Position numbers and translations under genes: made by a program
Notes under the pieces: generated by a model
Told to the model about the DNA's origin: nothing
What the model saw: the letters and a program-made list of their open reading frames with translations, nothing else
Database searches by the model: none
Part shown: positions 1 to 8,236 of the stretch, piece by piece
How positions within the stretch are numbered: the stretch's first letter is position 1
How the letters are laid out: every line of letters begins with the position of its first letter
Origin: Pseudomonadota bacterium
GTDB lineage: Bacteria > Desulfobacterota > Syntrophorhabdia > Syntrophorhabdales > Syntrophorhabdaceae
Assembly: GCA_026388245.1 (NCBI GenBank)
Contig: JAPLKD010000111.1
Span: 1-41,968 of the forward strand
Reading direction: 5' to 3'
DNA length: 41,968 nucleotides

Positions 1-46
1 AGGAGGGGGCAACCCCACTACGGGGACAGGCGTAAGCCCCAGAAAC

Positions 47-70
47 AGTGAATAGTATATAGTGAATAGT
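47..70. repeat. heptamer repeat, AGTGAAT family
   Basis: Two copies of AGTGAATAGT lie here, separated by four bases. The same unit recurs near 16171, 36448 and, inverted, near 36528. It is a non-coding spacer downstream of the yihY-type gene. Confidence 0.7.
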
Positions 71-107
71 AACGACAGAAAGATTGAATATAACGCCACC
101 CTTTAGC

Positions 108-1025
108 TCATTCTTGAGCGAGAGGGGGTGGCTCCGACGGCTTTGCCGATGGAGGGGGCGACGTGAGCCCCTTTAATAGTATGGATTGTAGTTCTGCACA
201 TGCCACAAATACAAAAACTGAAAAATATATCCAGAAAAGAAAGGCAATAAATATCCCATAGGTTCCGAAGAATGCGGTAAATTTGCCTATATGGAGGATG
301 TAATATTTAAAAAGGAATTTACCAAGATGCCAGAATGATGTGGCAATGACACTCGATATAATTAGAACTTTTTTGGTTTTTCTCACCGGCGTAAGAAAAT
401 AATAGAGCAGATAAAACATGGTGAACGTAATAACAAGATCAAAAAATGAAAACATAAAAAGCACCGGGGCTTTGGAAAGAAAAACAGGGAGCATCTTTGT
501 AACCTGCGTTTTTAAAACTACCCCGAAAATAAAACTGAAGAACAGTATCGCCTGAACAATAGAGAAGATAAAGGCAAAGAAAAGCTCTTTCTCCTTTGCC
601 CTCAGGAACCGTTCAGGGTGTTTACCAAATATTAATCGGAAAGATGGGCGTATAATCGAAAATAACTTTGTCGTGAAAAAGAAAAGGAACAAAAGTCCCA
701 GGGGGCCGGAAAGTTTTTTCGATAATGAAATGACATTCAGCTCTTTTATCAAGCGCTTGACAATAATCGTATTGTAGGGCTCGGGAAGGATATTTCTGAG
801 GAATTTTGCTAAATGCACGCCTGGAGCGCTTATATCGATGACATAACCGAGGATATAAATGGAGAGGAGCGTAAAGGGTATGAACGTAAGAAGGACATAA
901 AATGATATGGATGAAACGATGATGTTTGCATTATCACTCTGATACTTCTTGAAAAGTTTTTTTATAATGTCCCATACAAGGGACAGGTTACTTTTTGCAA
1001 TGCCTTTTACGTATGCGGGAGTCAT
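108..1025 (-). CDS. YihY/BrkB family integral membrane protein
   Basis: This 305-residue inner-membrane protein has about six hydrophobic segments, starting near residues 42-63 and ending near 285. The overall pattern and the motif F-G-T-Y-G before the last helix match the YihY family (once called ribonuclease BN, now regarded as membrane proteins of unclear role). The C-terminal tail after the last helix is proline-rich (about residues 288-305). It is encoded by GC-rich sequence resembling the spacer at 1-45, so the stop may have shifted into repeat DNA. No strong ribosome binding site precedes the ATG. No operon partner is visible in the window. Family assignment is good; cellular role is unknown. 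Confidence 0.85.
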   Translation of the reverse strand: MTPAYVKGIAKSNLSLVWDIIKKLFKKYQSDNANIIVSSISFYVLLTFIPFTLLSIYILGYVIDISAPGVHLAKFLRNILPEPYNTIIVKRLIKELNVISLSKKLSGPLGLLFLFFFTTKLFSIIRPSFRLIFGKHPERFLRAKEKELFFAFIFSIVQAILFFSFIFGVVLKTQVTKMLPVFLSKAPVLFMFSFFDLVITFTMFYLLYYFLTPVRKTKKVLIISSVIATSFWHLGKFLFKYYILHIGKFTAFFGTYGIFIAFLFWIYFSVFVFVACAELQSILLKGLTSPPPSAKPSEPPPLAQE

Positions 1026-1067
1026 TTGTGTATCTATTTTAGCATTCCTTATATCGAATCTGCAATA

Positions 1068-1096
1068 TTGACTTTTTGCAGAAAGACCTTTATATG
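1068..1096 (+). promoter_or_regulatory. candidate sigma-70-type promoter for bacteriohemerythrin gene
   Basis: TTGACT at 1068-1073 and TATATG at 1091-1096 are separated by 17 bases. This would give a leader of about 80 bases before the ATG at 1181. It is read from sequence only. Confidence 0.45.
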
Positions 1097-1144
1097 TATC
1101 AATCTTTGTGGAGACCCACGTGTTTGTTTTTGCATCTGATTAAT

Positions 1145-1164
1145 GTTAACATAGGCAAGTTAAC
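1145..1164. promoter_or_regulatory. paired GTTAAC sites in hemerythrin leader
   Basis: Two GTTAAC hexamers (1145-1150 and 1159-1164) flank eight bases and make an inverted repeat just before the ribosome binding site AGGAGG of the hemerythrin gene. It may be a protein site or a small leader hairpin; the function is not known. Confidence 0.35.
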
Positions 1165-1180
1165 CTTATAGGAGGACATT

Positions 1181-1588
1181 ATGGAGTTCATTCAGTGGGA
1201 TCCGGCATTATCAATTAATATCGAAGAAATAGATAATCAGCACAGGGGATTGATAGAAATAATCAATACCCTTAATGCTTCAGCAGAAGTTCCGAATCGT
1301 CATGTAATTTGTTTTGAAATTGTTATGAAGCTGAAAAATTACTTTAATGAACATTTTATGACGGAAGAAAAATATATGATGCGGTATAATTATCCGGAGA
1401 TAGTGGCTCATAAGAAAGAGCATGTTGAATTCATTAAAAATATTTTAGACTTTGAACTTGCATGTGTTGAATTTTACTCTCCCTTTTCGCCAATGCTGGA
1501 TTTTCTCAAAGAATGGCTGGTAAAACATGTAGCAGGTACAGACATGAAAATGGGCACTTTCTTAAAAGAAAAGATGGAACCGTTGTAA
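1181..1588 (+). CDS. bacteriohemerythrin
   Basis: This is a single-domain, soluble hemerythrin of 135 residues, which reversibly binds O2 at a non-haem di-iron centre. All seven expected iron ligands are visible: H21, H58, E62, H77, H81, H116 and D121, in the usual H...HxxxE...HxxxH...HxxxxD order. The length is typical of bacterial stand-alone hemerythrins. The ATG follows a strong AGGAGG seven bases upstream. In an anaerobe the likely job is O2 scavenging or sensing; that is inferred. The gene is monocistronic and ends only eight bases before the convergent CoA-transferase stop, with no clear terminator between them. Confidence 0.95.
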   Translation: MEFIQWDPALSINIEEIDNQHRGLIEIINTLNASAEVPNRHVICFEIVMKLKNYFNEHFMTEEKYMMRYNYPEIVAHKKEHVEFIKNILDFELACVEFYSPFSPMLDFLKEWLVKHVAGTDMKMGTFLKEKMEPL

Positions 1589-1596
1589 ATCAAGTT

Positions 1597-2883
1597 TCAG
1601 AGCATTACGTGGTATATTTCGTATGCCTTTTTTTCTAGTTCACCTCTCATGTCGGGGTGAGCGATATTGATGAGCGCCTTCATCCTGTCGCGGACGGTTT
1701 TGCCTTTGAGAGAGGCAATCCCGTAATCGGTTACTACATAATCCACGTCATTCCGTGAAGTCGTAACTGCCGCACCTTCTTTAAGGGTTGGAACGATCCT
1801 TGATACGCCACCTTTTGCTGTCGCGGGAAGCGCTATAACTGCTTTTCCCCCCTGCGACATACGTGCGCCCCTCACAAAATCAAGCTGCCCGCCTACACCG
1901 CTGAATTGTTTCGGGCCTAATGTGTCCGCACACACCTGTCCGAGGAGGTCAACCTCAAGGGCCGAATTTATGGCAACCATGTTTTTGTTCTGGGCAATAA
2001 TATATGGATTATTTGTATAGTCAACGGTACGCATCTCAATAATGGGGTTATCATCAATCCAGTCGTAGAATTCCCGTGAACCCATGAGAAAATTAACGAC
2101 TATTTTTCCTTTGTGAAAGTTTTTCTTCCTTCCATTAATGATACCCTTCTCTACGAGGTGTTTCACCCCATCGGATATCATTTCCGAGTGGACACCGAGG
2201 TCTTTCAGGCCACCAATATTTTTCAATACTGCGTCAGGTATTCCGCCAATGCCCAACTGGAGACAGGAACCGTCTTCTATGAGTTCAGTCACATGTTTCC
2301 CGATATTTCTTTCCACTTCTGTCATTTCTGTTCCTTTGAGTTCTGCTATGGGCACATCCACTTCAACAAAATAGTCTATTTCTGAAACATGCACAAAAGA
2401 TTCTCCGTGGGTTCTCGGCATCGTTTTGTTTATCTCTGCAACAACAATTTTTGCACATTCAACAGCTTTCTTTGTATAGTCAACAGACACACCCAAGCTG
2501 CAATAACCGTTTTTATCGGGAGGCGAAACAGTTACCATTGCTACATCCACCGGGAGTAACGTATCAAAGAGAAAAGGAATCTCGCTGAATATATAGGGGA
2601 TATAATCTGCCCTGTTCTCCCATATGGCCTCTCTCGTTGGCGCACCGGAAAATAATGCAACATGTCTGAAGCTTTTAGCATATTCGGGACGGCAATATAA
2701 GGCTTCACCCATGGGCACCATGTGAACAATTTGCACGTCCTTCAGTTCATTCACTCTTTTCATTAATTCGCCCGGCAAAACCCTCGGTTCGCCACATGCA
2801 TGGGAAAATACAATCCGGTCACCTGATCTGACCTTTTTTACGGCCTCTTCAGCGGAGCACAAACGTTCTTTGTAACTATTCAT
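1597..2883 (-). CDS. abfT: 4-hydroxybutyrate CoA-transferase
   Basis: This 428-residue cytoplasmic enzyme of the acetyl-CoA hydrolase/transferase family moves CoA from acetyl-CoA or a similar donor to 4-hydroxybutyrate. The catalytic glutamate expected in this family lies in the motif H-S-E-M-I-S-D-G, giving E234 here. The conserved G-V-G-G-Q-L-D-F and L-P-A-T-A-K-G-G blocks are present near residues 330 and 353. It is the last gene of the dehydratase operon and its start overlaps the preceding small gene by eight bases. Pairing with 4-hydroxybutyryl-CoA dehydratase supports the substrate; other short hydroxy or acyl acids are possible. Confidence 0.9.
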   Translation of the reverse strand: MNSYKERLCSAEEAVKKVRSGDRIVFSHACGEPRVLPGELMKRVNELKDVQIVHMVPMGEALYCRPEYAKSFRHVALFSGAPTREAIWENRADYIPYIFSEIPFLFDTLLPVDVAMVTVSPPDKNGYCSLGVSVDYTKKAVECAKIVVAEINKTMPRTHGESFVHVSEIDYFVEVDVPIAELKGTEMTEVERNIGKHVTELIEDGSCLQLGIGGIPDAVLKNIGGLKDLGVHSEMISDGVKHLVEKGIINGRKKNFHKGKIVVNFLMGSREFYDWIDDNPIIEMRTVDYTNNPYIIAQNKNMVAINSALEVDLLGQVCADTLGPKQFSGVGGQLDFVRGARMSQGGKAVIALPATAKGGVSRIVPTLKEGAAVTTSRNDVDYVVTDYGIASLKGKTVRDRMKALINIAHPDMRGELEKKAYEIYHVML

Positions 2884-3100
2884 CCTTCCTCCTTACTACT
2901 TCCCGCGAACTCAGGATAATGGTTTTGCCTTTAGCATTATCAACTGGGTTTTTCTTAGTTAAACAAGCCCTGGAGCATCCATTCACCATTATTGATATAT
3001 CTTCGCGGGGGATATCGGTGAAAAGAGCTTCCAGGGCGTTTTTTACATCTTTCGGATGTACATCGGGATTACAGTTCCCGCAGTATTTTATGTTTTTCAT
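2876..3100 (-). CDS. small four-cysteine protein between abfD and abfT
   Basis: This 74-residue protein is not recognised by name. It has Y-C-G-N-C-N-P at the N-terminus (C7, C10) and N-G-C-S-R-A-C-L in the middle (C42, C46), which suggests a bound metal or iron-sulfur cluster. It has no signal peptide or membrane segment. Its reading frame overlaps the start of the CoA-transferase by eight bases and begins 31 bases after the dehydratase stop, so it is co-transcribed and probably translationally coupled. A role in assembling, reducing or protecting the dehydratase cluster is possible but is only an inference from position. GAGAG lies upstream of the ATG as a weak ribosome site. Confidence 0.75.
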   Translation of the reverse strand: MKNIKYCGNCNPDVHPKDVKNALEALFTDIPREDISIMVNGCSRACLTKKNPVDNAKGKTIILSSREVVRRKDE

Positions 3101-3112
3101 TTACATTCTCTC

Positions 3113-3137
3113 AATTCTTCATTCTTAATTCTTAATT
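3113..3137. repeat. heptamer repeat, ATTCTTA family, inside operon
   Basis: Repeats of ATTCTTA lie between the dehydratase gene and the small cysteine gene. The dehydratase stop codon TAA at 3132-3134 lies inside the repeat. The same unit occurs after both nfnB-type genes (17241 and 23950). Confidence 0.7.
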
Positions 3138-4589
3138 GCCTTTCTTCACCCCTGCCAGTTCCCTTGCTATCTGTTCCTTGTAATCGAGATTTGCAAGCCT
3201 TCCAATCATTATCTTCTGCGCCTGTGGTGAACCTGCTCCATGCATTGATTCAGTAAGATACCCGACAGCACCCATACCAAGGGTAAGGTTTTCTATCAAG
3301 CGCTGTATCCTGGAACGGTCCTCTGTACTGTACGAAGAAGCACTCCTGAAGTATTTTTCCAGCAAAGGACCAGCTTCCGGGTGTGCAAAATCTTTCTCAG
3401 ACGGCAAAGTCACGAGCAAGCCGCCGGCAATATCCTGTGCCAGCCGTGAAATCTCATAGGGGAAACGGGTCACGTTCAGTTTACAGATGTTCGCCAGCAT
3501 TAAATCTATGAGGTATGTTCCCGATGTGGTGGGCTTTCCTTCCGCTGAACATGCAATACCGCATGAATAAATAGTTTCGTTGAGGTGGATCATCTCAACT
3601 AATTTTTCCTTTATGTGCGATGCCTTTTCAAGTCCCTGCATCTTCATAACTGCCTGCGCTGCGCCAATGAGCACATCACCTACACCGCTTTTACAGCCAC
3701 CGTAGCTCTGCCTGTGATACCCTGCAAACCGCTCAACAAGGGCGCCGGAATACTTGTACTCTCCACACATGAAAACCCTTTCCCGGGGCACAAAGACATC
3801 GCTGAATACAATCAAGGCCTCCTGCCCGCCAAACATGGCGTTCCCGACATCAACGTCGCCTTCTTCCAGCCTTCTTGTATCGCATGACTGTCTGCCGTAA
3901 ATATAGAGGATTCCCTGGGCATCAGCCGGTACAGCAAAAGAAACGGCATAATCCTTATCCTGCTCTCTCATGGTTTGTGTGGGCATAACAAGGATCTCAT
4001 GAGAATTGATCGCTCCTGTCTGATGGGCCTTGGCCCCCCTCACAACAATGCCGTCTTTCTTTCTTTCAACAACATGGACAAACTGATCAGGGTCTTCCTG
4101 GTCTGAAGGTGCAAGCCTTCTATTCCCTTTTGTATCGGTCATCGCCCCGTCAACAACCAGATCATTCTCCTGAACGTACTTCAGATATTCACGAAACCGT
4201 TTATTGTACTCGGTCCCCAGCTCCTGATCCATTTCAAAGGTAACGGAATCAACGGCGTTAAATCCGTCAAAACCGACACACCTCTGAAAGCAACAACCCG
4301 TTCTCTGACCGAGAAGCCTCTGCATCTTCACCTTTTTAACAAGATCGTCTGTGCTCTGATGGAGATGAGTGAAACGGTTTATCCTTTTTCCAGTGAGGCT
4401 TGAGGTTGTGGTTAATAATTCTTCGTACTCAGGCTGGTGGCTTAATTCATAGGTCATAGCACAGGCGTTTATAGATGGCCTGATAATCGGATGATCAACA
4501 TAGTTATCTATTAATTCACCCGCCAGGAAAATACGTTTTTTCTGTTTCCGCAAGCTTTCAATATATTCGCTACTTGTCATGAGAGGCAT
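3132..4589 (-). CDS. abfD: 4-hydroxybutyryl-CoA dehydratase / vinylacetyl-CoA isomerase
   Basis: This 485-residue [4Fe-4S] and FAD enzyme of the HpaB-like family dehydrates 4-hydroxybutyryl-CoA to crotonyl-CoA by a radical mechanism. The iron-sulfur ligands known for the Clostridium aminobutyricum enzyme are present: C100 and C104 in the C-F-Q-R-C motif, and H292 and C299 in Y-H-R-Q-S-Y-G-G-C. Conserved blocks H-Q-S-T-D-D-L and S-M-H-G-A-G-S-P-Q-A are intact and the length is normal. It is the first gene of the operon, behind a sigma-54 promoter at 4635-4651. The product would feed beta-oxidation-type reactions; the pathway source (4-hydroxybutyrate, GABA or succinate) cannot be told here. 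Confidence 0.95.
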   Translation of the reverse strand: MPLMTSSEYIESLRKQKKRIFLAGELIDNYVDHPIIRPSINACAMTYELSHQPEYEELLTTTSSLTGKRINRFTHLHQSTDDLVKKVKMQRLLGQRTGCCFQRCVGFDGFNAVDSVTFEMDQELGTEYNKRFREYLKYVQENDLVVDGAMTDTKGNRRLAPSDQEDPDQFVHVVERKKDGIVVRGAKAHQTGAINSHEILVMPTQTMREQDKDYAVSFAVPADAQGILYIYGRQSCDTRRLEEGDVDVGNAMFGGQEALIVFSDVFVPRERVFMCGEYKYSGALVERFAGYHRQSYGGCKSGVGDVLIGAAQAVMKMQGLEKASHIKEKLVEMIHLNETIYSCGIACSAEGKPTTSGTYLIDLMLANICKLNVTRFPYEISRLAQDIAGGLLVTLPSEKDFAHPEAGPLLEKYFRSASSYSTEDRSRIQRLIENLTLGMGAVGYLTESMHGAGSPQAQKIMIGRLANLDYKEQIARELAGVKKGN

Positions 4590-4634
4590 GTCATTCCCTC
4601 CTCGATATTTTTTTATATTTTACAATAAGTTAGT

Positions 4635-4651
4635 AAGCAATTTATATGCCA
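4635..4651 (-). promoter_or_regulatory. sigma-54 promoter of abfD operon
   Basis: Read on the minus strand this is TGGCATATAAATTGCTT, a very good -24/-12 element with GG and GC at the right spacing. The start site would be near 4626. The same 17 bases are found upstream of livK at 9533-9549. Confidence 0.85.
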
Positions 4652-4663
4652 ATGGATTAAAGC

Positions 4664-4896
4664 AGTTTTGAGTGTTGAGTTATGAGTTATGAGTCGCCCT
4701 TCCCATGTCGGGATTGAACCTTTCTGGGTATGCGATAGTTCATGTCATTCTCGCCTGCGCACAACACTAACTATTAAGGAAATAAAACGATTTAAAATTC
4801 TTAGGTTGAAAGAAAAATGGTGTGATGCAGATATGCATCAGATAAAAACATCAGTTTTGCTGTTTAACTTAAAACTCAACACTCATAACTCAAAAC
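4664..4896. repeat. inverted pair of TTGAGTT/TATGAGT heptamer arrays
   Basis: An array of TTGAGTT/TATGAGT-like heptamers at 4664-4692 is mirrored in the opposite orientation at 4866-4896, about 170 bases apart. The intervening DNA carries the activator palindrome at 4823-4840 and no gene. The two arrays could pair, but imperfectly. Confidence 0.65.
4823..4840. promoter_or_regulatory. candidate activator site (UAS) for abfD operon
   Basis: TGATGCA and TGCATCA arms flank GATA to give an 18-base palindrome centred about 205 bases upstream of the predicted abfD start site. A near-identical palindrome lies at 9793-9810 upstream of livK. Position and sharing fit a binding site for the sigma-54 activator encoded at 9819-11231. 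Confidence 0.7.
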
Positions 4897-4901
4897 TTTT
4901 T

Positions 4902-5612
4902 TTATACAGCTAAGTACTGTTTCTTAATGGCATCATCTTTTTTGAATGTGTCAATGTCTGCTTTATATCTTATATAGCCTTTGTCGATGATGGCAACCCG
5001 GTCCGATACAGCCATGGCAAATTTGATATTCTGCTCTGAGAGCAGAATTGTGGTTCCCACCTCTTTCAGTTTTAGAACAAGGTCTTTCAAGATTTTCACC
5101 ATAACAGGGCTCAGCCCCTCTGTAGGCTCATCAAGAAGGAGCACCACCGGGTTTCCCATGAGGGTTCTCGCAATAGTAAGCATCTGCTGCTCTCCGCCGG
5201 ATAACGTTCCGCCCGGTCTGGACTGGAAATCCTTCAAAACAGGAAAAAACTCATACACTAAATCAAGGTTCCAGACACCTTTTCTGCCTTTACCCATTGA
5301 GGTACCCAGGGTCAAATTTTCTTTTACCGTGAGAGGTCCGAAAATCTTACGGTCTTCGGGAACAAGACCAAGACCAAGTCGGGCGATTTTATATGTTTTC
5401 ATCCCGGTAATGTCTTTCCCGTTAAAATATACCTTCCCTTTTTTCGGCACAATGTCCATAACGAGGGTTTTAAAGGTTGTGCTCTTCCCCGCACCGTTTC
5501 GACCCATTAGACAAAGCGTCTCACCTTCCAAGACAGTGAAGCTTACATCGAACAATATGTGACTTTTCCCGTAATAGGAATTAATATTTTCAGCGACTAA
5601 AAAATCGGCCAT
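4902..5612 (-). CDS. livF: branched-chain-type ABC transporter ATPase LivF
   Basis: This 236-residue cytoplasmic ATPase belongs to the hydrophobic amino acid uptake (HAAT) family. The Walker A motif G-R-N-G-A-G-K-S-T is near residue 37, the signature L-S-G-G-E-Q-Q near 140, and Walker B L-L-L-D-E-P-T-E-G-L follows. The frame is open further upstream to 5645, but the ATG at 5612 is preferred. It follows the livG stop directly, has AGAGGTG upstream, and gives the family N-terminus. It is the last gene of livKHMGF. The substrate is not shown by the ATPase; the context suggests a carboxylic acid rather than an amino acid. Confidence 0.9.
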   Translation of the reverse strand: MADFLVAENINSYYGKSHILFDVSFTVLEGETLCLMGRNGAGKSTTFKTLVMDIVPKKGKVYFNGKDITGMKTYKIARLGLGLVPEDRKIFGPLTVKENLTLGTSMGKGRKGVWNLDLVYEFFPVLKDFQSRPGGTLSGGEQQMLTIARTLMGNPVVLLLDEPTEGLSPVMVKILKDLVLKLKEVGTTILLSEQNIKFAMAVSDRVAIIDKGYIRYKADIDTFKKDDAIKKQYLAV

Positions 5613-5613
5613 T

Positions 5614-6369
5614 TCACAACACCTCTTTACCGAGATAGGCTTCAATTACCGTTTCGTGCTGGCGTATATAATCGGGTGGTCCTTCGGCGATAAGCTGTCC
5701 CTGCACCAATACCCTGATCGTTTCCGCAATACCGAAGACCATATCCATATCATGCTCGATGAAAATCGTCGTTAACTGGAAAAATTCATGGAGTTCTTTC
5801 AGGAGGTGCATCATCTTAATCCGCTCATCCGGGGCCATCCCTGCAGTCGGCTCATCAAGAAGCAATATTTTCGGATTCAATGTTAATGCTATTGCGATAT
5901 CAAGGATCTTCGTATCTCCGTGTGATAGTTCTGAAGCCTTCAGGTCTTTGCAATGGAAAAGCCCGATTTTTTCAAGGATGAATGCCGTATGTTCGCGGGC
6001 ATCCTTGAAAGCCATTCTATCGGCAAAAATCTTTGCATTCTTCCTGAAATTCGAAAGTGCTGCCAGATATACATTATCAAAGACCGTTTCCTCGAGGAAA
6101 AGGCTTGATACCTGAAAGGCACGCACCATCCCGAGCTTTACTATCTTTTCCGGCCTCTCCTTTGTAATGTCCCGATCTTCATACACAACGCTCCCGTCAT
6201 CAGAGGGGATAAAACCCGTTATAAGGTTGAAAAAGGTTGTTTTCCCTGCACCGTTCGGGCCTATTATCGCGGACATCTCGCCCTTTTTGACGCTGATGTT
6301 TACATGGTTCGTCACATGAATGCCGCCGAAATGTTTGTCAAGGTTTTTAATTTCAAGAATTACAGACAA
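5614..6369 (-). CDS. livG: branched-chain-type ABC transporter ATPase LivG
   Basis: This is the second ATPase of the importer, 251 residues from the chosen start. Walker A G-P-N-G-A-G-K-T-T is near residue 37, followed by a signature L-S-H-G-D-T-K and Walker B L-L-L-D-E-P-T-A-G-M. The signature departs from the usual L-S-G-G/Y-G-x-Q form, as is common in LivG. The frame is open to 6453, but no typical start fits. A TTG at 6369 has AAGGAG eight bases upstream and gives the normal N-terminus, so TTG is taken as the start. It overlaps livM by 17 bases, indicating coupling. Confidence 0.85.
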   Translation of the reverse strand: MSVILEIKNLDKHFGGIHVTNHVNISVKKGEMSAIIGPNGAGKTTFFNLITGFIPSDDGSVVYEDRDITKERPEKIVKLGMVRAFQVSSLFLEETVFDNVYLAALSNFRKNAKIFADRMAFKDAREHTAFILEKIGLFHCKDLKASELSHGDTKILDIAIALTLNPKILLLDEPTAGMAPDERIKMMHLLKELHEFFQLTTIFIEHDMDMVFGIAETIRVLVQGQLIAEGPPDYIRQHETVIEAYLGKEVL

Positions 6370-7318
6370 CTTCTGTCTCCTTTTCCTCTTTGTTCTTGTT
6401 GCCGGCCAAACGCTTAATTCCCAGTACACCTCTTGGGAAGAGAAGGACAACAATAAGCACTACCACACCGATACTGAATGACCAGTATTCAGTGTATTTC
6501 CCTACTATCTCTTCCAATCCCGTAAGGATCCCGGCACCTATAACAGGGCCGAAGAATGTACCCATACCGCCGATCGTTGCCATGAGGATCGCATTCCCTG
6601 ATGTTGGCCAGTGCAGCATATCCGGGTGGATGCTTCCATCAAGACCAGCATAGAGACCGCCGGCTACACCTGCAAAGAAGGCTGATATAACAAACGCCTT
6701 GAGCTGATTTTTATATACGTTTAAACCAAGGAAGGTTATCCTTTGAGGGTTCTGCCTTATACAATTTAATACAGATCCAAATGGGGATCTTCGTATCCTC
6801 CATAGAATATACATGCAGATAGCTACCACTACAAAACTGAAGAGATAATATTTTGTTACACCTCCGGTGAGCATGGCAGGTTTTGCTATTGCCTGAATAC
6901 CGTCGTCACCACCCGTAAAGTGATAAAGTTTAAAGGTAAGACCCCATGCCAGTTGAGCAAAGGCCAGGGTCAACATGGTAAAATATATACCTGTCAATCT
7001 TAACGTTAAAAGTCCGATAAAAAAAGAAACAAACGCAGCTCCTGCTGCCCCGAGCACTATAAAAAGGAGAAAATATTCCGGGCCTGTCGCCTTGACAAGC
7101 ATACCGGTAATATAGGCGCCTATCCCGTAAAAAAGCGCATGCCCGAAGGAAACAAGCCCCGTTGTTCCATACAGAAGATTAAAGGCTACGGCATAAAGAC
7201 TGAAGATGATAACCCTTGCAACGAGGTGAATATAATGGGTACCGGGATTTACAAGAAGTATGCCAAGAAAAAATACAAAATAGCAAATCCATGGCAGGTA
7301 ATCTTTCAATTTTTTCAA
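6353..7318 (-). CDS. livM: branched-chain-type ABC transporter permease LivM
   Basis: This inner-membrane permease of 321 residues has about nine hydrophobic segments. The typical LivM blocks Y-G-T-T-G-L-V-S-F-G-H-A and G-G-M-G-T-F-F-G-P-V-I-G-A are present. It pairs with LivH to form the channel. The gene begins four bases after livH ends and overlaps livG at its 3' end. The C-terminus is short and charged after the last helix. Confidence 0.93.
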   Translation of the reverse strand: MKKLKDYLPWICYFVFFLGILLVNPGTHYIHLVARVIIFSLYAVAFNLLYGTTGLVSFGHALFYGIGAYITGMLVKATGPEYFLLFIVLGAAGAAFVSFFIGLLTLRLTGIYFTMLTLAFAQLAWGLTFKLYHFTGGDDGIQAIAKPAMLTGGVTKYYLFSFVVVAICMYILWRIRRSPFGSVLNCIRQNPQRITFLGLNVYKNQLKAFVISAFFAGVAGGLYAGLDGSIHPDMLHWPTSGNAILMATIGGMGTFFGPVIGAGILTGLEEIVGKYTEYWSFSIGVVVLIVVLLFPRGVLGIKRLAGNKNKEEKETEVVCNS

Positions 7319-7322
7319 AGTG

Positions 7323-8207
7323 CTATTTCCTCCCCACCATCTTTTTCGATAAAAGTCCTTCAGGTTTTACGATCAAGACTATAATCATAACGATAAAGGT
7401 AAGGACGGTAGCCAATTCCGGCATCCAGAGAATCCCGAATGAAAGAACTTCACCAATAATTAAAGCGCCAAGCAGGGCACCCCAGAAATTGCCGAAACCA
7501 CCGATTACTACTACGATCATAGAGTCGATAATTACTTCAACGCCAGCACCCGGCGTAACGGTTCGGAGCGGTGCCGCCAGAATCCCTGCAAGCCCACCCA
7601 TGGCCGTGGCTACTCCGAAGGTAAGGGTCATAATCATGGGAACATTCGTCCCGAGCAGGCCAAGCATGTTTCTGTCGAGAGACGAAGCCCTCACCATTTT
7701 TCCTTTATCCGTTTTTGTGAGAAAGTACCACGCGAACAAAACAACAAGTAAGCCAACCACTATGATGAAAACATTGTAAGTCGGAACCACTGTAGTCCCT
7801 ATGTTCAAAGAACCCATAAGGGCATCGGGCTTAGGTATGGTCTTATACTCAGGGCCCCAGATAAATTTTACCACGTCGTCGATGATGAGTATGAATGCAT
7901 ATGTCATGAGCAATTGAAAAGCGCCTTCCTGGTCCCTCCCGTAAATACGTCTAAGGAAAAGTACTTCGATCACCATCCCTACTATCCCGGCACCAATAAC
8001 ACCAACGAGAAGCCCTACCCAGAAATTGTCGAACATTTGCATAAGCTGGTAGGTAAAATATGTGCCCAGAAGATAGAAAGAACCATGTGCGAAGTTCAGG
8101 ACGTTTAACACTCCGAATATGAGTGTAAGGCCGCTTGCGACGAGAAATAACAACATGGCAACGGAAAGACCGCTGATAAACTGTGCAATTAATGTATTAA
8201 AGTCCAT
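7323..8207 (-). CDS. livH: branched-chain-type ABC transporter permease LivH
   Basis: This 294-residue inner-membrane permease has about eight helices. The family blocks S-G-L-T-L-I-F-G-V-L-N-V-L-N-F-A-H-G-S and V-I-G-G-F-G-N-F-W-G-A-L-L-G-A are clear. It partners with LivM. It lies between livK and livM with short spacers (29 and 4 bases), all on the same strand. Confidence 0.93.
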   Translation of the reverse strand: MDFNTLIAQFISGLSVAMLLFLVASGLTLIFGVLNVLNFAHGSFYLLGTYFTYQLMQMFDNFWVGLLVGVIGAGIVGMVIEVLFLRRIYGRDQEGAFQLLMTYAFILIIDDVVKFIWGPEYKTIPKPDALMGSLNIGTTVVPTYNVFIIVVGLLVVLFAWYFLTKTDKGKMVRASSLDRNMLGLLGTNVPMIMTLTFGVATAMGGLAGILAAPLRTVTPGAGVEVIIDSMIVVVIGGFGNFWGALLGALIIGEVLSFGILWMPELATVLTFIVMIIVLIVKPEGLLSKKMVGRK

Positions 8208-8236
8208 ACCTGAGCCCTGCTCCCTTTATACTGAAT

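Noticed and set aside
4689-4913. Plus-strand 74-codon open frame
   Set aside because: It covers heptamer repeats, the activator palindrome and the livF end, and has no ribosome site or family signal.
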